This document shows positions 1 to 9,296 of a stretch of 64,000 bases of DNA, piece by piece. Both the position numbers and the translations under genes were made by a program. Within the stretch, counting starts at the first letter, position 1. The number at the start of each line of letters is the position of its first letter. Source of the DNA: an uncultured Prevotellaceae bacterium (lineage in GTDB: Bacteria; Bacteroidota; Bacteroidia; Bacteroidales; Bacteroidaceae); contig OMZE01000015.1 in the NCBI GenBank assembly GCA_900315455.1, positions 1 to 64,000 on the forward strand, read 5' to 3'. The notes below the pieces were generated by a model. The model had not been told where the DNA came from and ran no database searches. It saw only the letters and a program-made list of their open reading frames with translations.

Positions 1-31
1 ACTTGATAGTGAATGATATATTTTTAGCCAT
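1..31 (-). CDS. frdB: Fumarate reductase/succinate dehydrogenase iron-sulfur subunit, N-terminus only (partial)
   Basis: Only the first ten codons are in the window, reading MAKNISFTIK. This resembles the N-terminus of Bacteroidetes fumarate reductase iron-sulfur subunits, and the ATG lies five bases past the frdA stop codon, which is the usual frdC-frdA-frdB order. The full protein would carry electrons through its Fe-S clusters between the cytochrome b subunit and the flavoprotein at the inner membrane. The identification rests mainly on position and the short N-terminal match. Confidence 0.75.
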   Translation of the reverse strand, partial: MAKNISFTIK

Positions 32-36
32 GATTG

Positions 37-2019
37 TTAGTTCTTATAATTACGTGTTTGTACCTTGATTGCCTCATACTCTAACGGCTCCTTGATGAGT
101 TCGGGTGCCTTGTCGTCGGAGCCCTGGTATTCCCAGCAGCCTACATAGAAGTAGTTCTCATCGTCGCGCTTGGCCTCGCCTTCCTCGGTCTGGTATTCCT
201 CACGGAAGTGACCACCGCAACTCTCATTGCGTGAGAGAGCATCGTAAGCCACCAACTGACCCATGGTGATGAAGTCGCGCAGGTGGATGGCCTTGTCGAG
301 TTCGATGTTGAGACCTTCCTTCGTTCCGGGGATGAACAGGTTGGTGTCAAACTCCTTACGCAGTTTCTTGATAAGTTCGATACCTTCCTTGAGTCCTTCA
401 GCGGTACGTCCCATACCCACGTGCTCCCACATGATGTGGCCGAGTTCCTTGTGGATGGAGTCAACGCTGCGCTTGCCCTTAATGTTCATCAGGCGGTCGA
501 TTTCAGCGTCGACGGCCTTCTCTGCTTCTTCAAACTCAGGCAGGTCGGTGGAGATGCGTGGCCATACAGCCTGGTCGGCCAGGTAGTTCTGTATTGTATA
601 AGGTAATACGAAGTAACCATCGGCCAGACCCTGCATGAGGGCGGAGGCACCGAGGCGGTTGGCACCATGGTCAGAGAAGTTGCACTCACCGATGGCGAAG
701 AGACCCTTGATAGAGGTCTGCAACTCATAGTCTACCCAGATACCACCCATGGTGTAGTGGATGGCGGGATAAATCATCATCGGGTGGTAATAGGTCACAC
801 CGTCAATCTCACAGGCTTTCTTGCCGGGGAATACATCGGTGATTTCCTCATACATCTCGAAGAGGTTGCCATAGCGTTGCATGATGACATCAATACCCAG
901 ACGGTTGATGGACTCTGAGAAATCGAGGAACACAGCCAGACCGGTGTTGTTCACACCAAAGCCTTTGTCGCAGCGCTCCTTGGCGGCACGTGAAGCCACG
1001 TCGCGTGGAACGAGGTTACCGAAAGCGGGATAGCGGCGCTCGAGGTAGTAGTCGCGGTCTTCCTCAGGAATCTCATATCCTTGTTTGGTACCTGCCTGCA
1101 GGGCCTTGGCGTCTTCAAGTTTCTTGGGTACCCAGATACGTCCGTCGTTACGCAGCGACTCCGACATCAGCGTGAGTTTCGACTGCTTGTCGCCGTGAAC
1201 GGGGATACAGGTGGGGTGAATCTGTACATAGGATGGGTTGGCAAAATAGGCTCCCTTGCGATAGCACTGCACAGCGGCGGTACAGTTGCAGCCCATGGCG
1301 TTGGTAGAGAGGAAATAAGTGTTACCATAACCACCGGTGGCGATGACCACGGCATTGGCGGAGAAACGCTCGAGTTTTCCGGTGACAAGGTTCTTGGCGA
1401 TGATACCGCGGGCACGGCCGTCGACAATCACCACGTCTTCCATCTCATAGCGGGTGTAGAGTTTCACCTTACCAGCCTGTACCTGTGCGCTGAGCGACGA
1501 GTAGGCACCGAGCAGCAGTTGCTGGCCTGTCTGTCCCTTGGCATAGAATGTACGTGACACCTGAGCACCACCGAATGAACGGTTGGCCAACATGCCGCCA
1601 TACTCACGAGCGAAGGGAACGCCTTGTGCCACGCACTGGTCGATGATGTTGTTCGACACCTCTGCCAAACGGTAGACGTTGGCCTCACGGGCGCGATAGT
1701 CGCCACCCTTCACGGTGTCATAGAAAAGACGGTATACAGAGTCGCCGTCGTTCTGGTAGCACTTGGCGGCGTTGATACCACCTTGTGCGGCGATGGAGTG
1801 TGCGCGGCGTGGTGAGTCCTGGATACAGAGGTTGATGACGTTGAAGCCCATCTCACCAAGACTGGCGGCAGCACTGGCTCCTGCCAGACCGGTACCCACG
1901 ACGATGACATCGAGTTTCAGTTTGTTCTTCGGGTTCACCAAGCGCTGGTGGGCCTTGTAGTTGGTCCATTTCTCTGCTACTGGTCCTTCGGGAATTCTTG
2001 AATCTATTTTCTTAGTCAT
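37..2019 (-). CDS. frdA: Fumarate reductase/succinate dehydrogenase flavoprotein subunit
   Basis: Catalytic flavoprotein of the membrane-bound quinol:fumarate reductase, which in anaerobic Bacteroidales normally reduces fumarate to succinate. The 660-residue protein has an N-terminal dinucleotide fold (GTGLAG near residues 42-47) and the [11 protein letters not shown] segment whose His74 is the family's covalent FAD attachment site. I chose the ATG at 2019 rather than the longer open frame because it overlaps the end of frdC by eight bases and gives the family N-terminus. It is translationally coupled to frdC upstream and frdB downstream. Direction in vivo (fumarate reduction or succinate oxidation) cannot be read from sequence. 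Confidence 0.95.
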   Translation of the reverse strand: MTKKIDSRIPEGPVAEKWTNYKAHQRLVNPKNKLKLDVIVVGTGLAGASAAASLGEMGFNVINLCIQDSPRRAHSIAAQGGINAAKCYQNDGDSVYRLFYDTVKGGDYRAREANVYRLAEVSNNIIDQCVAQGVPFAREYGGMLANRSFGGAQVSRTFYAKGQTGQQLLLGAYSSLSAQVQAGKVKLYTRYEMEDVVIVDGRARGIIAKNLVTGKLERFSANAVVIATGGYGNTYFLSTNAMGCNCTAAVQCYRKGAYFANPSYVQIHPTCIPVHGDKQSKLTLMSESLRNDGRIWVPKKLEDAKALQAGTKQGYEIPEEDRDYYLERRYPAFGNLVPRDVASRAAKERCDKGFGVNNTGLAVFLDFSESINRLGIDVIMQRYGNLFEMYEEITDVFPGKKACEIDGVTYYHPMMIYPAIHYTMGGIWVDYELQTSIKGLFAIGECNFSDHGANRLGASALMQGLADGYFVLPYTIQNYLADQAVWPRISTDLPEFEEAEKAVDAEIDRLMNIKGKRSVDSIHKELGHIMWEHVGMGRTAEGLKEGIELIKKLRKEFDTNLFIPGTKEGLNIELDKAIHLRDFITMGQLVAYDALSRNESCGGHFREEYQTEEGEAKRDDENYFYVGCWEYQGSDDKAPELIKEPLEYEAIKVQTRNYKN

Positions 2020-2704
2020 GATATGCGCAGCAGAGACTTGGTGCACACTTGAATGCAAAAGCAAGCACTACGATGAGGAAGCAAGCCATGAGGATGGTAA
2101 CATAGATGTAGCCGATGGTCTTCCAGCGATTGAACCATATCTTACCACTGATACCAAGAGTTTGCATGGCACTCCAGAAACCGTGTGTGAGATGGAACCA
2201 GATAGCCACGAGCCAGATGATGTAGAGCACCACGTAGACGGGGTTGGCAAAGGTTTCCTTAATCCATCCGAAACCGTCGGTGGGACTGAGTTTGGTATGG
2301 ATGTCGAAGAGTTCGGCAAACATCATGTTGTACCAGAAGTTGAACAAGTGCAGCAACAAACCGAGCAGGATAATGATACCGAGCACGAGCATGTTCTGCG
2401 ATGCCCATTCCACTTTCTTCGGCGTGTCGGTGACAGCGTAACGCTCATTTCCACGTGCACGGCGGTTCTGTGCGGTGAGGATGAAAGCGTAGACAATGTG
2501 AATGACCGCCAGCGCAGCCAGACCCAAAGTGGCAACTACTGCATACCAGTTGGAGCCCAGCAACTCGCAAATCCAGTTGTAGGCTTCGCCTGAAAAAAGT
2601 GCAGCGACGTTCATGCAACAGTGGAACGTCAGGAACAGGATGAGCGCAATACCGGTAACCGACATCACGACCTTCCTACCAATAGAAGAATTGATTAACC
2701 ACAT
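2012..2704 (-). CDS. frdC: Fumarate reductase/succinate dehydrogenase cytochrome b subunit
   Basis: Membrane anchor of the fumarate reductase, 230 residues, expected to bind haem b and exchange electrons with menaquinone. Five hydrophobic segments are visible, roughly at residues 14-35, 53-77, 104-126, 154-180 and 200-224, with histidines inside several of them as candidate haem ligands. This single five-helix subunit is the type found with the Bacteroidetes FrdAB. It is the first gene of the frd operon, about 120 bases downstream of a consensus promoter, and overlaps frdA by eight bases. Confidence 0.93.
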   Translation of the reverse strand: MWLINSSIGRKVVMSVTGIALILFLTFHCCMNVAALFSGEAYNWICELLGSNWYAVVATLGLAALAVIHIVYAFILTAQNRRARGNERYAVTDTPKKVEWASQNMLVLGIIILLGLLLHLFNFWYNMMFAELFDIHTKLSPTDGFGWIKETFANPVYVVLYIIWLVAIWFHLTHGFWSAMQTLGISGKIWFNRWKTIGYIYVTILMACFLIVVLAFAFKCAPSLCCAYHD

Positions 2705-2830
2705 AAATGATTGAAATTTAATTATTTAATTATTGTGTTACTATTATTGCTATAATGGTATAGTATTCGTTTGTGGGTTAATGAGGCAAAAAATACCTAT
2801 TCTTGGGTATTAAAGAACGCCTTTGGATTG

Positions 2831-2861
2831 CAAAAATAGTATTTTTTGGTGATAATTCAAA
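2831..2861 (-). promoter_or_regulatory. Promoter of frdCAB
   Basis: Reading the minus strand, TTTG (2861-2858), a 19-base spacer and TATTTTTG (2838-2831) match the Bacteroidetes -33/-7 consensus exactly. Transcription would start near 2825, giving a leader of about 120 bases before frdC. The -33 box lies four bases from that of the divergent mnmG promoter. Confidence 0.7.
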
Positions 2862-2865
2862 GGTT

Positions 2866-2900
2866 TTTGAGAAAAAAACCGATTATTATGCTTACTTTTG
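2866..2900 (+). promoter_or_regulatory. Promoter of mnmG
   Basis: TTTG (2866-2869) and TACTTTTG (2893-2900) fit the Bacteroidetes promoter boxes, though the 23-base spacer is longer than the usual 19-20. A start near 2906 would place the in-frame ATG at 2846 upstream of the transcript and supports the mnmG start at 2966. Confidence 0.45.
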
Positions 2901-2965
2901 CGGTGGATTTGGTTCATCGGCAAGGCAATGAGTTGAATGAACCCCAAAATGAGCGTTTTTCTGAT

Positions 2966-4843
2966 ATGACCTACAGAATGGATTATGATGTCATCGTCGT
3001 GGGCGGCGGACATGCCGGTTGCGAAGCGGCTTGCGCGGCAGCAGGCATGGGTGCGCGTACTCTTCTCGTGACGATGGACATGAACAAGATAGCGCAGATG
3101 AGTTGCAATCCTGCCGTTGGCGGCATCGCCAAGGGACAGATTGTGCGCGAGGTCGACGCGCTGGGTGGATGGATGGGCATCGTCACTGATACTACAGCCA
3201 TACAGTTCCGTATGCTCAACAGGTCGAAGGGTCCGGCGGTATGGAGTCCGCGGGCACAGTGCGACAGGGGAAAATTCATCTGGAAATGGCGCGAGACACT
3301 GGATGCCATTCCTTTGCTCGACATCTGGCAAGACCAGGTGGAACAACTCATTGTGGAGAATGGCGAGGCAGTGGGTGTCACCACACTATGGGGTGTGGAA
3401 ATCCGTGCCAAGAGCGTCATCATCACGGCGGGTACATTCTTGAATGGCTTGCTGCACATCGGACGTAGTCAGGTGCCTGGCGGACGCATTGCCGAACCGG
3501 CAGCACTTCATCTCACGGAAAGTATCACCCGTCATGGGGTGCGCACTGCAAGGATGAAGACGGGCACGCCGGTACGCATCGACCGTCGCTCAGTGCATCT
3601 CGAGGAGATGGAGGTTCAGGATGGTGAACACGATTTCCATCAGTTCAGTTTCATGGGCGACCCGCGCCAGTTGCAAGCCCTCACCTGCTGGATATGTTAT
3701 ACCAACCCGGCAGTGCATGAGGTGCTGCGTAATGGTCTTGCCGACTCACCGCTTTATAATGGTCAGATACAAAGCATAGGTCCTCGCTATTGTCCGTCGA
3801 TAGAGACCAAGTTGGTCACGTTTCCTGAACGCCAGCAACACATGCTCTTCCTCGAGCCGGAAGGTGAAAATACCAACGAGATGTATCTCAATGGTTTCTC
3901 ATCGAGCATGCCGATGGACGTGCAGATTAATGCATTGCGCCAGATACCTGCACTCAGAGACGTAAAGGTTTACCGACCCGGCTATGCTATCGAATATGAC
4001 TTCTTCGACCCTACACAGTTGAATCACTCCCTGGAGTCGAAGGTCATCCCCGGATTGTTCCTCGCCGGACAGGTAAATGGCACTACGGGATATGAGGAGG
4101 CTGCCGGACAAGGACTGGTGGCGGGCATCAATGCTGCCATACACTGCGGCGGTGGAGTTCCCTTCGTGATGCGGCGCGACGAGAGTTATATCGGTGTGCT
4201 CATCGACGACCTGGTGACAAAGGGAGTTGACGAACCTTACCGCATGTTCACCTCTCGTGCCGAATACCGTATCTTGCTTCGACAGGATGATGCCGATGCA
4301 CGTCTTACCGAGAAGGCATACCATCTGGGACTGGCATCGCGACAGCGTTATGACTGGTGGATGGAGAAAAAAGAGGCCATCGCCCGTATCATCCATTATT
4401 GTGAACATGCTTCCATCAAACCCAAGGAGGTGAATGCCCGCCTCGAACAGTTGGGCACTACCCCACTCCACTATGGCTGCAAAGCCATCGACTTGTTGGG
4501 CAGACCGCAGGTCGACCTCGTCACGCTGCAGGAGATGTTGCCCGAACTCCATATCATCATCGACAACCTGCCCAACCGCAAGGAGGAAATTGCGGAGGCG
4601 GCAGAGGTGCTGATGAAATACAAGGGATATATCGAGCGCGAACGACTGGTGGCCGACAAGATGCACCGACTCGAGGATATCATCATCAAAGGTCATTTCG
4701 ACTACAAGAACATGACGCAAATATCCATCGAGGCACGACAGAAACTCGAGCGGATCAATCCCGACACACTTGCACAGGCCAGTCGCATACCTGGGGTCTC
4801 TCCCTCCGACATCAATGCCATGCTGGTGATGATGGGAAGATAA
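2966..4843 (+). CDS. mnmG: tRNA uridine-34 5-carboxymethylaminomethyl modification enzyme MnmG (GidA)
   Basis: FAD-dependent enzyme that, with MnmE, adds the carboxymethylaminomethyl group to U34 of certain tRNAs in the cytoplasm. The 625-residue protein has the FAD-binding GGGHAG motif at residues 13-18, the family signature around NPAVGGIAKG, and the usual C-terminal helical domain. Length is normal for the family. The reading frame is open back to 2846, but the start at 2966 gives the conserved N-terminus and follows a plausible promoter. It heads a plus-strand run with apt, and a parS-type palindrome lies between the two. In many bacteria mnmG is near the replication origin. Confidence 0.97.
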   Translation: MTYRMDYDVIVVGGGHAGCEAACAAAGMGARTLLVTMDMNKIAQMSCNPAVGGIAKGQIVREVDALGGWMGIVTDTTAIQFRMLNRSKGPAVWSPRAQCDRGKFIWKWRETLDAIPLLDIWQDQVEQLIVENGEAVGVTTLWGVEIRAKSVIITAGTFLNGLLHIGRSQVPGGRIAEPAALHLTESITRHGVRTARMKTGTPVRIDRRSVHLEEMEVQDGEHDFHQFSFMGDPRQLQALTCWICYTNPAVHEVLRNGLADSPLYNGQIQSIGPRYCPSIETKLVTFPERQQHMLFLEPEGENTNEMYLNGFSSSMPMDVQINALRQIPALRDVKVYRPGYAIEYDFFDPTQLNHSLESKVIPGLFLAGQVNGTTGYEEAAGQGLVAGINAAIHCGGGVPFVMRRDESYIGVLIDDLVTKGVDEPYRMFTSRAEYRILLRQDDADARLTEKAYHLGLASRQRYDWWMEKKEAIARIIHYCEHASIKPKEVNARLEQLGTTPLHYGCKAIDLLGRPQVDLVTLQEMLPELHIIIDNLPNRKEEIAEAAEVLMKYKGYIERERLVADKMHRLEDIIIKGHFDYKNMTQISIEARQKLERINPDTLAQASRIPGVSPSDINAMLVMMGR

Positions 4844-4861
4844 TTTTGTAAAAACTTTTTA

Positions 4862-4877
4862 TGTTTCACGTGAAACA
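4862..4877. other. parS-type ParB-binding palindrome, site 1
   Basis: TGTTTCACGTGAAACA is a perfect 16-base palindrome identical to the widely conserved chromosomal parS consensus. It lies in the 57-base gap between mnmG and apt. ParB would load here to organise and segregate the origin region. Binding is inferred; neither parA nor parB is in the window. Confidence 0.8.
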
Positions 4878-4900
4878 ATCCATCTAAAAACTTCATAGAC

Positions 4901-5431
4901 ATGAACAACGAAATCCTGCTCAACAACCTTAGGAGCATCCCCGACTTCCCCGTGAAGGGAATCAATTTCAGAGACGTCACCACCTTGTTCAAGAACGCCG
5001 AGTGCCTCAGAATCATGCTCGACGAACTTTATGACATCTACAAGGACAAGGGCATCACCAAAATCGTGGGCATCGAGAGCCGTGGCTTCGTCATGGCCTC
5101 TGCGTTGGCGGTCAAGTTGGGTGCCGGTGTGGTGCTCTGCCGCAAGCCCGGAAAACTTCCCGCCGAGACCGTCAGGGAAACCTATACGAAAGAGTATGGC
5201 GAGGATACCATCGAAATCCACAAGGATGCCATCGACGAGAACGACGTGGTACTCCTCCACGACGACCTGCTGGCCACCGGCGGCACCATGAAGGCTGCCC
5301 TCGACCTGGTCAACAAGTTCCATCCCAAGAAGACCTACATGAACTTCATCATCGAACTGGTGAACGAGGGTCTCGACGGGCGCAAGCCCTTCGGCGACAT
5401 GGTGGAAATCACCACCCTGCTGCAGGTATAG
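4901..5431 (+). CDS. apt: Adenine phosphoribosyltransferase
   Basis: Purine-salvage enzyme that makes AMP from adenine and PRPP in the cytoplasm. The 176-residue protein has the type I phosphoribosyltransferase fold, with the PRPP loop VLLHDDLLATGGT near residues 117-129 and the N-terminal IPDFPVKGI segment typical of bacterial Apt. Length is normal. The gene follows mnmG after a short gap holding a parS palindrome and is followed by an intrinsic terminator, so it probably ends the mnmG transcript. Confidence 0.96.
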   Translation: MNNEILLNNLRSIPDFPVKGINFRDVTTLFKNAECLRIMLDELYDIYKDKGITKIVGIESRGFVMASALAVKLGAGVVLCRKPGKLPAETVRETYTKEYGEDTIEIHKDAIDENDVVLLHDDLLATGGTMKAALDLVNKFHPKKTYMNFIIELVNEGLDGRKPFGDMVEITTLLQV

Positions 5432-5439
5432 ATACTATA

Positions 5440-5492
5440 GGCTATCTGGATTTTCCAACACTTGTGGAAATTCTGGATAGCCGTTTTTTTTT
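5440..5492 (+). terminator. Intrinsic terminator after apt
   Basis: An 18-base imperfect stem (GGCTATC...GATAGCC outer part) with a short loop is followed by a run of nine T residues at about 5484-5492. It separates apt from uvrC, and the second parS palindrome begins immediately after the T run. Confidence 0.8.
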
Positions 5493-5493
5493 C

Positions 5494-5509
5494 TGTTCCA
5501 CGTGAAACA
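5494..5509. other. parS-type ParB-binding palindrome, site 2
   Basis: TGTTCCACGTGAAACA matches the degenerate parS consensus TGTTNCACGTGAAACA at every defined base. It lies between the apt terminator and the uvrC start codon, 632 bases from site 1 and in the same orientation. Confidence 0.75.
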
Positions 5510-5524
5510 ATCCCCTACCCCACG

Positions 5525-7354
5525 ATGAAAAACGAAAGCGACGAGCAACTCCGGCAACGGTTGAAAAACATCGTGCTCAACATGCCCGAGCAACCGGGCA
5601 GTTACCAGTATCTCGACGATAATGGCGTGATTATCTATGTGGGGAAGGCCAAGAACCTGAAGCGGAGGGTGGCCTCCTATTTCCACAAGGAAGTGGACAG
5701 GTTCAAAACCAAGGTGCTCGTCAGTAAAATCAGAGACATCAAATACACGGTGGTGAATACCGAGGAGGATGCCCTGTTGCTCGAGAACAGTCTTATCAAG
5801 AAATACAAGCCGCGCTACAATGTTTTGTTGAAAGACGGCAAGACCTATCCCAGCATCTGTGTCACCAACGAACCATTCCCTCGTATCTTCAAGACCCGTA
5901 ACATCAACCGCAAATGGGGTACCTATTATGGTCCCTACAGCAATGTGGCACCAATGATTGCCGTGCTTGAACTCATCCGGCGGCTCTACAAGCCCAGGGC
6001 ATGCAACATGGTGATGACCAAGGAGCGCATCGCTGAGGGGAAGTACAAGACCTGCTTGAAATATCACCTCCACCTCTGCGATGCTCCATGTGTGGCAAAA
6101 CAGTCGTATGAAGACTACCAGGAGAATATCCGCCAGGCCAAGGAAATACTCAAGGGAAACACGCGTGAAATCATCAGGCAACTCACCCAACTGATGATGG
6201 AGCGCGCCCAGCAACTCCGTTTCGAGGAGGCGGAGGAAATCAAGCGGAGAATAGCCCTTATCGACAACTACTGTGCCAAGAGCGAGGTGGTGAGCAGCAC
6301 TATTCACAATGTCGACGTATTCAGCATCACCAACGACGAGCATTCCAACTATGCCTTCGTCAACTATATGCACGTGACCAATGGAAGCATCAACCAGGCT
6401 TTCACCATCGAGTATAAACGCAAATTGCAGGAGACTGATGATGAGTTGCTCGCCCTGGCTATCCCTGAGATACGTCAGCGTTTTCACAGCGATGCCAAGG
6501 AGATTATTTTGCCAAAAGAAATCGAATGGCTGCCCGAAAACGTGGAGGTAACCATACCACAGAGGGGCGACAAGAAACATTTGCTCGAACTGTCGCAGAT
6601 GAACGGACGCCAATACCGACTCGACAGGTTGAAACGCACCGAGAAACTCAATCCCGAACAACGGCAGACACGACTCATGAAGGAGTTGCAGCAAGCCTTG
6701 AAACTCGAAAAACTGCCCTATCATATTGAGTGTTTCGACAACTCTAATATCAGCGGAGAGGATGCTGTCGCTGGATGTGTGGTGTTCAAGGGGATGAAAC
6801 CAAGCAAGAAAGACTACCGTAAATATACCATCAAAACCGTCACTGGTCCCGACGACTATGCCTCGATGAAAGAGGTGGTGCGACGACGCTACTCCCGCAT
6901 GAAAGAAGAAGACTCTCCTCTACCCGACCTCATCATCACCGATGGCGGAAAAGGACAGATGGAGGTGGTTAGACAGGTGGTGGAAGACGAACTGCACCTC
7001 GATATCGCCATCGCAGGACTGGCAAAAGACGACCGTCACCGCACCAACGAACTGCTCTTCGGATTCCCTCCCGTGGTCATCGGCATGAAAACCGACAGCG
7101 AACTCTTTCACGTTCTCACACAGATACAAGACGAGGTTCACCGCTACGCCATTACCTTCCACCGTGACAGAAGGAGCAAACATGCCCTTCATTCCGAACT
7201 CGACGATATCAAGGGTGTAGGACCGAAGACGAAAGAAATACTCATCAAGGCACTGAAATCCGTGAAAAACATTAGGGAAGCCTCTCTTCCACAACTCCAA
7301 CAACTCGTGGGACCGGCAAAGGCACAGGTGATTTTCGACCATTTCAAAAAATAA
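5525..7354 (+). CDS. uvrC: Excinuclease ABC subunit C
   Basis: Nuclease of nucleotide excision repair that makes both incisions around a lesion in the UvrB-DNA complex. In the 609-residue product the GIY-YIG domain covers about residues 20-97, a four-cysteine cluster (Cys160, 177, 185, 189) matches the metal site known in UvrC, a UVR motif spans about 220-255, and a helix-hairpin-helix region ends the protein around LDDIKGVGPKTKE. The open frame runs further upstream through the parS palindrome and terminator, so I took the ATG at 5525, which gives the family N-terminus. An apparent distinct promoter lies after the apt terminator but I could not identify it clearly. Confidence 0.96.
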   Translation: MKNESDEQLRQRLKNIVLNMPEQPGSYQYLDDNGVIIYVGKAKNLKRRVASYFHKEVDRFKTKVLVSKIRDIKYTVVNTEEDALLLENSLIKKYKPRYNVLLKDGKTYPSICVTNEPFPRIFKTRNINRKWGTYYGPYSNVAPMIAVLELIRRLYKPRACNMVMTKERIAEGKYKTCLKYHLHLCDAPCVAKQSYEDYQENIRQAKEILKGNTREIIRQLTQLMMERAQQLRFEEAEEIKRRIALIDNYCAKSEVVSSTIHNVDVFSITNDEHSNYAFVNYMHVTNGSINQAFTIEYKRKLQETDDELLALAIPEIRQRFHSDAKEIILPKEIEWLPENVEVTIPQRGDKKHLLELSQMNGRQYRLDRLKRTEKLNPEQRQTRLMKELQQALKLEKLPYHIECFDNSNISGEDAVAGCVVFKGMKPSKKDYRKYTIKTVTGPDDYASMKEVVRRRYSRMKEEDSPLPDLIITDGGKGQMEVVRQVVEDELHLDIAIAGLAKDDRHRTNELLFGFPPVVIGMKTDSELFHVLTQIQDEVHRYAITFHRDRRSKHALHSELDDIKGVGPKTKEILIKALKSVKNIREASLPQLQQLVGPAKAQVIFDHFKK

Positions 7355-7399
7355 TGGGGCGAATCCGTCTCCATATCGTTTTTTTTGCGTAAATTTGCC

Positions 7400-7428
7400 T
7401 TTGACAAAAATAGAATGCGCTATTTTTG
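7400..7428 (+). promoter_or_regulatory. Likely promoter of dtd-mazG-deoC
   Basis: TATTTTTG at 7421-7428 is a full -7 match; TTTG at 7400-7403 gives a 17-base spacer and another TTTG at 7394-7397 gives 23, so the -33 box is uncertain. It sits just upstream of the dtd start and would give a very short leader. Confidence 0.45.
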
Positions 7429-7447
7429 ACCTCAAACACAGAAAAAC

Positions 7448-7900
7448 ATGAGAGTTGTCATCCAAAGAGTATTACAGGCATCAGTGACTATCAACAATCT
7501 GGTGAAATCAGAAATCCAACAGGGATTGTTGGTTCTTCTCGGTGTTTGCGACGAAGATACAGAAGAGGATATCGACTGGCTGGTAAGGAAAATCATCCAA
7601 CTCAGGATATTCAGCGATGAGAACGGGGTGATGAACCGCTCCGTCACTGACGTACAGGGAGATGTCATGGTGGTGAGCCAGTTTACACTGTTCGCCTCAT
7701 ATAAAAAAGGCAACCGGCCTTCATGGCTCAGGGCTTCAAAGCCCGAGGTGGCCACCCCACTCTACCGTCTTTTCTGTGAGAAAATGGCTGAAGCACTCGG
7801 AAAAACCGTGGCTACAGGTTCTTTTGGAGCCGACATGAAAGTGATGCTGGTCAACGACGGACCAGTGACGATTTGCATGGATACAAAGAACAAGGAATAG
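7448..7900 (+). CDS. dtd: D-aminoacyl-tRNA deacylase
   Basis: Removes D-amino acids wrongly attached to tRNA, a proofreading step in the cytoplasm. The 150-residue protein has both family signatures: SQFTLF at residues 77-82 and the cross-dimer proofreading motif NDGPVT at 136-141, where the usual Gly is preserved. Length is typical. It is followed after one base by the MazG-like gene and then deoC, so the three are probably cotranscribed. Confidence 0.96.
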   Translation: MRVVIQRVLQASVTINNLVKSEIQQGLLVLLGVCDEDTEEDIDWLVRKIIQLRIFSDENGVMNRSVTDVQGDVMVVSQFTLFASYKKGNRPSWLRASKPEVATPLYRLFCEKMAEALGKTVATGSFGADMKVMLVNDGPVTICMDTKNKE

Positions 7901-7901
7901 G

Positions 7902-8243
7902 ATGGAAAAACCGAATATTACACTGAAAGAGGCGCAAAGACAGGTCGACGAGTGGATACAACGCTATGGCGTGCGCTATTTCTCCGAACTCACCAATATG
8001 GCTTGCCTTACTGAGGAAGTGGGTGAATTGGCACGTGTGATGGCACGGAAATATGGCGACCAGAGTTTCAAAGAAGGTGAGAAAGACCACCTCGGTGAAG
8101 AGATGGCCGACATCCTTTGGGTGCTCATCTGTTTGGCCAATCAGACGGGAGTTGACCTAACCGAAGAATTCCACAAAACCATGGAGAAGAAGACGCACCG
8201 CGACAGTCTGAGACATATTGCCAACCCTAAATTGAAAGCATAA
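7902..8243 (+). CDS. MazG-like nucleotide pyrophosphohydrolase
   Basis: Small 113-residue all-alpha NTP pyrophosphohydrolase of the MazG family. The metal-binding pattern is present as EEVGE at residues 38-42 and EEMAD at 66-70, giving the ExxE plus ExxD arrangement of one active site. Full MazG has two domains; this is a single-domain form, probably acting as a dimer. Substrates could be non-canonical or damaged dNTPs; the sequence does not decide. The start codon is one base after the dtd stop codon, which implies coupled translation. Confidence 0.88.
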   Translation: MEKPNITLKEAQRQVDEWIQRYGVRYFSELTNMACLTEEVGELARVMARKYGDQSFKEGEKDHLGEEMADILWVLICLANQTGVDLTEEFHKTMEKKTHRDSLRHIANPKLKA

Positions 8244-8259
8244 CCCAAAATTAAAGACT

Positions 8260-9174
8260 ATGGAATTGATAAAAAAAGACGCTCAGAACCCAAAGAGCAA
8301 AATCGAAGAAGTACTGGACAAATATAATGTAGATATCGATGATGCTACTGTTCAGGAAGAAGTGAAGAGAATCATTGCTGAAAAAGTGCCGGAGAACGAC
8401 ACCCTCGAAGTGAAGAAATTCCTTATGGGAAGCGTGGAACTCACCTCGCTCAATACACAGGACTCTGATAAGAGCATCATGGCCTTCACCGAGAAAGTGA
8501 ATCAATTCGATGAAGCCTACCCCACCCTGCCCCATGTAGCCACTATTTGCGTATATCCTTGCTTTGCCAGCGTGGTAAGCAATACGCTTGAGGTAGATGG
8601 CGTAGAGATAGCCTGCGTTTCGGGCAGTTTCCCCTCTTCCCAGGCTCTCATCGAGGTGAAAGTGGCAGAGACGGCTCTCGCTGTGAAAGACGGTGCTACG
8701 GAGATAGATATCGTCATGCCTGTGGGGAAATTCCTCTGCGGCGACTATGAGGGAGTTTGCGACGACATCACCGAGATGAAGAACGCATGTGGCGACAAGG
8801 CCATGAAGGTAATCCTTGAGACAGGACTGCTGAAAACCGCCAAAAACATCAAGATCGCATCTATTCTTTCCATGTATTCTGGTGGCGACTATATCAAGAC
8901 ATCCACCGGAAAACTGAGTCCTGCCGCTACTCCAGAGGCTGCTTATGTGATGTGTCAGGCCATCAAGGAATACTATGATGAGACAGGCATTCAGATAGGT
9001 TTCAAACCTGCCGGAGGACTCAACACAGTGACTGATGCCCTCATTTATTACACCATTGTCAAGGAAATCCTTGGTGAAAAATGGCTTACCAACAAGTGGT
9101 TCCGTCTCGGTACAAGCCGTTTGGCCAACCTCTTGCTCAGTGAGGTAACAGGCGAGGAAGTGAAGTTCTTCTAA
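8260..9174 (+). CDS. deoC: Deoxyribose-phosphate aldolase
   Basis: Class I aldolase that splits 2-deoxyribose 5-phosphate into glyceraldehyde 3-phosphate and acetaldehyde in deoxynucleoside catabolism. In the 304-residue product, EIDIVMPVG (148-156, Asp150), the Schiff-base lysine in YIKTSTGK (Lys213) and the second active-site lysine in GFKPAGGL (Lys249) are all present. The protein is longer than the roughly 250-residue enterobacterial enzyme because of an N-terminal helical extension. It closes the dtd-mazG-deoC run and is followed by a strong palindromic terminator shared with the convergent prenyl synthase gene. Confidence 0.96.
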   Translation: MELIKKDAQNPKSKIEEVLDKYNVDIDDATVQEEVKRIIAEKVPENDTLEVKKFLMGSVELTSLNTQDSDKSIMAFTEKVNQFDEAYPTLPHVATICVYPCFASVVSNTLEVDGVEIACVSGSFPSSQALIEVKVAETALAVKDGATEIDIVMPVGKFLCGDYEGVCDDITEMKNACGDKAMKVILETGLLKTAKNIKIASILSMYSGGDYIKTSTGKLSPAATPEAAYVMCQAIKEYYDETGIQIGFKPAGGLNTVTDALIYYTIVKEILGEKWLTNKWFRLGTSRLANLLLSEVTGEEVKFF

Positions 9175-9192
9175 CATAGTTTGCTTATACGA

Positions 9193-9243
9193 TACAAAAA
9201 CACAGAGACACAGAGGTATCCTCTGTGTCTCTGTGTTTTTGTA
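9193..9243. repeat. CACAGAG palindromic repeat, copy A (bidirectional terminator)
   Basis: Two perfect 24-base arms (9193-9216 and 9220-9243) surround a three-base loop, with A and T runs at the outer ends, so the element can act as an intrinsic terminator on both strands. It separates convergent deoC and the prenyl synthase gene. The arm core CACAGAGACACAGAGG recurs in four other gaps of the window. Confidence 0.9.
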
Positions 9244-9296
9244 CTTATAACTCCACTATTTTCGTCAAGCGAAACTGAAGTGAGTAAGAAATATGC

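Noticed and set aside
2705..5524. Replication origin next to mnmG and the parS sites
   Set aside because: No dnaA, dnaN, parA or parB is present and I saw no cluster of TTATCCACA-like DnaA boxes. Origin-proximal is likely; the origin itself is not shown to be here.
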